Assembly (NCBI GenBank): GCA_012934845.2
Contig: WNNJ02002654.1
Coordinates: 62,001-126,000 of the forward strand
Reading direction: 5' to 3'
DNA: 64,000 bases
DNA from: Pomphorhynchus laevis
Lineage: Eukaryota > Acanthocephala > Palaeacanthocephala > Echinorhynchida > Pomphorhynchidae
Below are positions 61,206-64,000 of this stretch, piece by piece. The notes below the pieces were generated by a model. It was not told the DNA's origin. It did not search any database and saw only the letters and a program-made list of their open reading frames with translations. The translations under genes and the position numbers were made by a program. The first letter of the stretch is position 1; each line of letters starts with the position of its first letter.

Positions 61206-61480
61206 AGTACCCATGTTTAGAGAATTTGCGGCGGTTCAGCAAAGCTGGCTTAATTACACACGCCATCTCGAAAACAATTTACAAGCATATGACATACCAA
61301 ATGAAAATAGAAAAGACCTATTCTTGGCTTGAGTTTGTCCCAAAATCACTAAGCTATTAACCTCATGGTTAATAGCTTAGTGGTTAACGATTCAAAAGAG
61401 TTGTCGTATGATCAACTCATTGAAAGACATAATCAACACTTTACACCTGAAAAGTAATTCCTTACCAATTTTACTTAACA
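61206..61480 (+). mobile_element. Ty3/gypsy-type gag fragment (fossil)
   Basis: Gag (capsid-region) sequence of a gypsy-type element: FREFAAVQQSWLNYTRHLE and NENRKDLFLA, with further recognisable gag words up to about 61460. It is broken in a few places and truncated. It may or may not belong to the same insertion as the fossil starting near 62580. Confidence 0.6.
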
Positions 61481-61635
61481 ACGAAGCTAGCGAACGTAAC
61501 TTATGCATAGTTATTGACACGCCTCAAAGCAGCAGCAAAGCGATGTACATTTTACAAAGCAGCATTATCGAATAAATGCAACAAATATACACATTCAAAT
61601 ATCGACAACACAAGACTAATCGTTGAGAACAGCTG

Positions 61636-61797
61636 CCTTGCGATTAAATAACTTGTTACTGCCTTGTCCTTAGAACTTGTTGACAAGAGTAAGGGTATTA
61701 TGGAAACAACACCTTGCGATTAAATAACTTGTCACTGCCTTGTCCTTAGAACTTGTTGACAAGAGTAAGGGTATTATGGAAACAGCACCTTGCGATA
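61636..61797 (+). repeat. 76-bp tandem duplication
   Basis: CCTTGCGATTAAATAACTTG starts at 61636 and 61712, and the beginning of a third unit is at 61788. The two full units are about 97% alike. Confidence 0.9.
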
Positions 61798-61933
61798 CGA
61801 AACCTAATGTACAGGATGAAATTGAATAGGAGGTAAACTTAACAAGCTAGTCACCTAAGCATACGAACAGACGATTATCTTCAACAAGCAATTGCCAACG
61901 TTGTAAATGAATAGAGATCATCATTGTTCCCGC

Positions 61934-61963
61934 AATGGTGATCAGAAAATGCTGATCACCATT
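61934..61963. other. Perfect 12-bp hairpin
   Basis: AATGGTGATCAG, loop AAAATG, CTGATCACCATT. A second hairpin, CATTTCAGAAAA with TTTTCTGAAATG, follows directly (about 61968-62014). Confidence 0.85.
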
Positions 61964-62577
61964 TTTCATTTCAGAAAAAATTTAATTTCAAAATATTTTC
62001 AAATTTTCTGAAATGCAAATTTGGTCGACTGGCCAGGATAGTGAAACTTGGTCACGTCTAGTCCGTGCACTGCCTCCACAACCCGACCTCCGATCAGTGA
62101 AAAGAATTAACAAATTTTATTTTAATTTGTGAAATTATTTGCTTTATTTTAACATTTAAGAAAATTTTATGTTAATTTTATGTTATAATCTTAACTTATG
62201 CCTTAACTTATTTACCAAATAAAAAAGGATGGCTTAAATTAAATTTTTATAGACTTTTATTAAATTTATAAATTGAAACTTTTAAATAAAAAAATAGATA
62301 ATTGATAAAAACTAACGGATCACAATCTTACGTAAATAAGAAAGGCAATCAATAGCGCTCGATTATCGACATCTTTCCCCAAAATAATCTGAGTAACCAT
62401 TATCGTTTTGATACGCTCATTGAATCGATTCCATGCAACAATACCTTTACATGACATTTCCTGTAAATTTACAAAATTATACAGAATTCGCAGTAAAAAA
62501 GCAAGAGATATAGAAACCGAACTTTTTTTTGTAATTTACAATGGTGTTGAGATTTCTGTTAAAAAGCATTAAACCGA

Positions 62578-64000
62578 TTGAGTATTTTATTACAAGCTAA
62601 CCGGGATGTACCCTTAATAGACAAGCGAGGCATGAAGATTATCAAACTTACTGATGCCGTTTCTGTGGACGAAAGACATGGTCATGTGGATGCCTGGTTG
62701 ACAAAATTTGATTTGGTCATTGGATTGCAAGGATTGTATGAGCAAGACGCTTCGATACTTCTAATTCTGCTTGAAGGCAGTGCTTTATTAACATATATGG
62801 AGTTAGATGATCAACCAAAAAGGATTCAAATGCTATCAAATATAGTCTTCGACATACCTTCTAAATAGATGCCTTTTCTGCGTATAAACGACTTTCATTA
62901 ATGAGATAATCTAGAATACCGATCGATAATTATCTAACCGAACTACGAAAGTTGTCTCGATTAGCAAGTATTCAAAGTGAAGTATTTATTAAGGGCACTT
63001 TCGATCTCAATTCTAAAATATTGAGATTGTTACCACACATAGAAAAATTGCCTATACAAAATTTGGATTCGAGAGGGTGGGCATTAGTGGCGATCAATAC
63101 AAATAAAAGTTGCGCAAGTGCCCCCAATTAGAACTATTACGATTATCGTTCCGCACGTCCCAATGTCAAATGCTGGAATTGTGGTCAGTTGGGACATATC
63201 GCGAGACACTGTCGGCGATCACTCGCGGGAAGCAAGAAGGGCGAGTCACAACGCCGGAGTAAACCTCGTCGGAGCATTGACATTTTTCGGCATCTTACCA
63301 GTTATACCAATTAGAATTGATAGTTGTTGGTATCAAGGCTTAATTAACACTAAATGTGGCAGAACTGTCTTAAGCGTTGATCTTGTATGTGATTTCAGAG
63401 GAAGCGGTGGTTAATTCGATCAACAGAACTTCTTGAAACAGCATGGGCTTCTCGAATATAACAATGTTGGTGATGGATCGGTTGGTGTCGTTTTTAGCGA
63501 TTGTTGCATCACGATTGGTAAATTGATTGAAAACAATTGTTGGTATGGATGCGATCAGTCGCATGGATGGCGTGTGCATTGCTTTCAGCAATTACGATGT
63601 GAAAGTTGCATTGAAACACAACCTACAGGAAGACTATACAAAAATGAGTGGCATTGTACCGTACGCCAGAAGAATAGAAGCAAAGGACAATTTGTGTAGA
63701 AATGGAAATTGTCGTCTTGATATCTAAATCGTAATGCGATAATGGATAGTCAATGATAAAATGAATGTTGTTTTGCGAATTCGCAGGCAGAGAGTGAATC
63801 GACTAAAACTGGATGCTGTAATGTATCGACCACTAAATTGCAATGAGACAAAGGCCAATTGTGAATCGAGAATGTTGATTTCAGGCATTGTTTGATGGAA
63901 TAAATGGACTGTTACCTGTAAATGAATATCGATCCCCCCCGTATTAAATAACAAGATCAGTACATAAAGTAGCGTAAAACAGAATAATCTGCGAGATAAA
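62578..64000 (+). mobile_element. Ty3/gypsy-type gag-protease fossil running off the right edge
   Basis: In order: a gag part (62578-62868, with DERHGHVDAWLTKFDLVIG and LEGSALLTYMELDD), more gag to about 63115, one CCHC zinc knuckle (CWNCGQLGHIARHC at about 63170), then a retropepsin-like part (QGLINT, GRTVLSVDLVCD) near 63320-63400 and following pol sequence. The element is broken, with several interruptions, and its right end is outside the window. No LTR was seen. Age was not estimated. Confidence 0.65.

Overview
The window looks like an AT-rich insect (or other arthropod) nuclear chromosome. Host coding sequence is sparse and split by introns with GT..AG borders. Most other recognisable sequence is retrotransposons and repeats in different stages of decay. 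No rRNA gene, complete tRNA gene, CRISPR array or bacterial operon was seen.

Layout. 1-1.7 kb: end of an old Ty3/gypsy-type LTR element (minus strand). 1.7-8.15 kb: two L2/CR1-like LINEs tail to tail. 8.4-10.1 kb: an IS630/Tc1-mariner DNA transposon with a TA duplication and 22-bp repeat arrays in its ends, sitting in a Penelope-like element (PLE). 10.8-12.4 kb: 3' part of a LINE with a restriction-like endonuclease. 13.35-15.8 kb: first exons of a major vault protein gene (minus). 16.1-17.3 kb: GIY-YIG end of a PLE between inverted terminal pieces. 20.0-20.6 kb: LINE endonuclease remnant. 21.4-33.8 kb: a secreted LDL-receptor-class-A protein gene (minus) whose exon phases all match; its 8-kb third intron is filled with repeats. 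36.9-40.8 kb: two LINE remnants head to head. 41-47 kb: AT-rich DNA with foldbacks and a tandem 347-bp repeat. 48.6-49.2 kb: another PLE piece. 49.8-52.0 kb: a possible two-exon host gene (minus). 53.5-57.7 kb: PLE pieces split by an RTE LINE with a 12-bp target duplication and an open 613-codon frame. 58.7-59.6 kb: a second restriction-like-endonuclease LINE remnant. 61.2-64 kb: Ty3/gypsy-type gag/protease fossils running off the right edge.

Most interesting signal: type I hammerhead ribozyme folds in two unrelated tandem repeat families. One has a period of about 385 bp (23.8-25.2 kb, with strays to 29.9 kb). The other has a period of about 347 bp (46.3-47.1 kb). Both have the unit size and tandem layout of animal retrozymes. 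PLE ends in the same window also show minimal hammerhead-like motifs, as PLEs are known to do. So the possible reverse transcriptase source and its presumed small ribozyme-bearing passengers lie in one neighbourhood. The folds were worked out by hand from sequence; activity, transcription and mobility are inference.

Host genes: major vault protein (three exons seen, about 267 residues, rest not found), the LDLa protein (four well-phased exons plus a possible fifth), and an unrecognised 134-residue protein. All three are on the minus strand.
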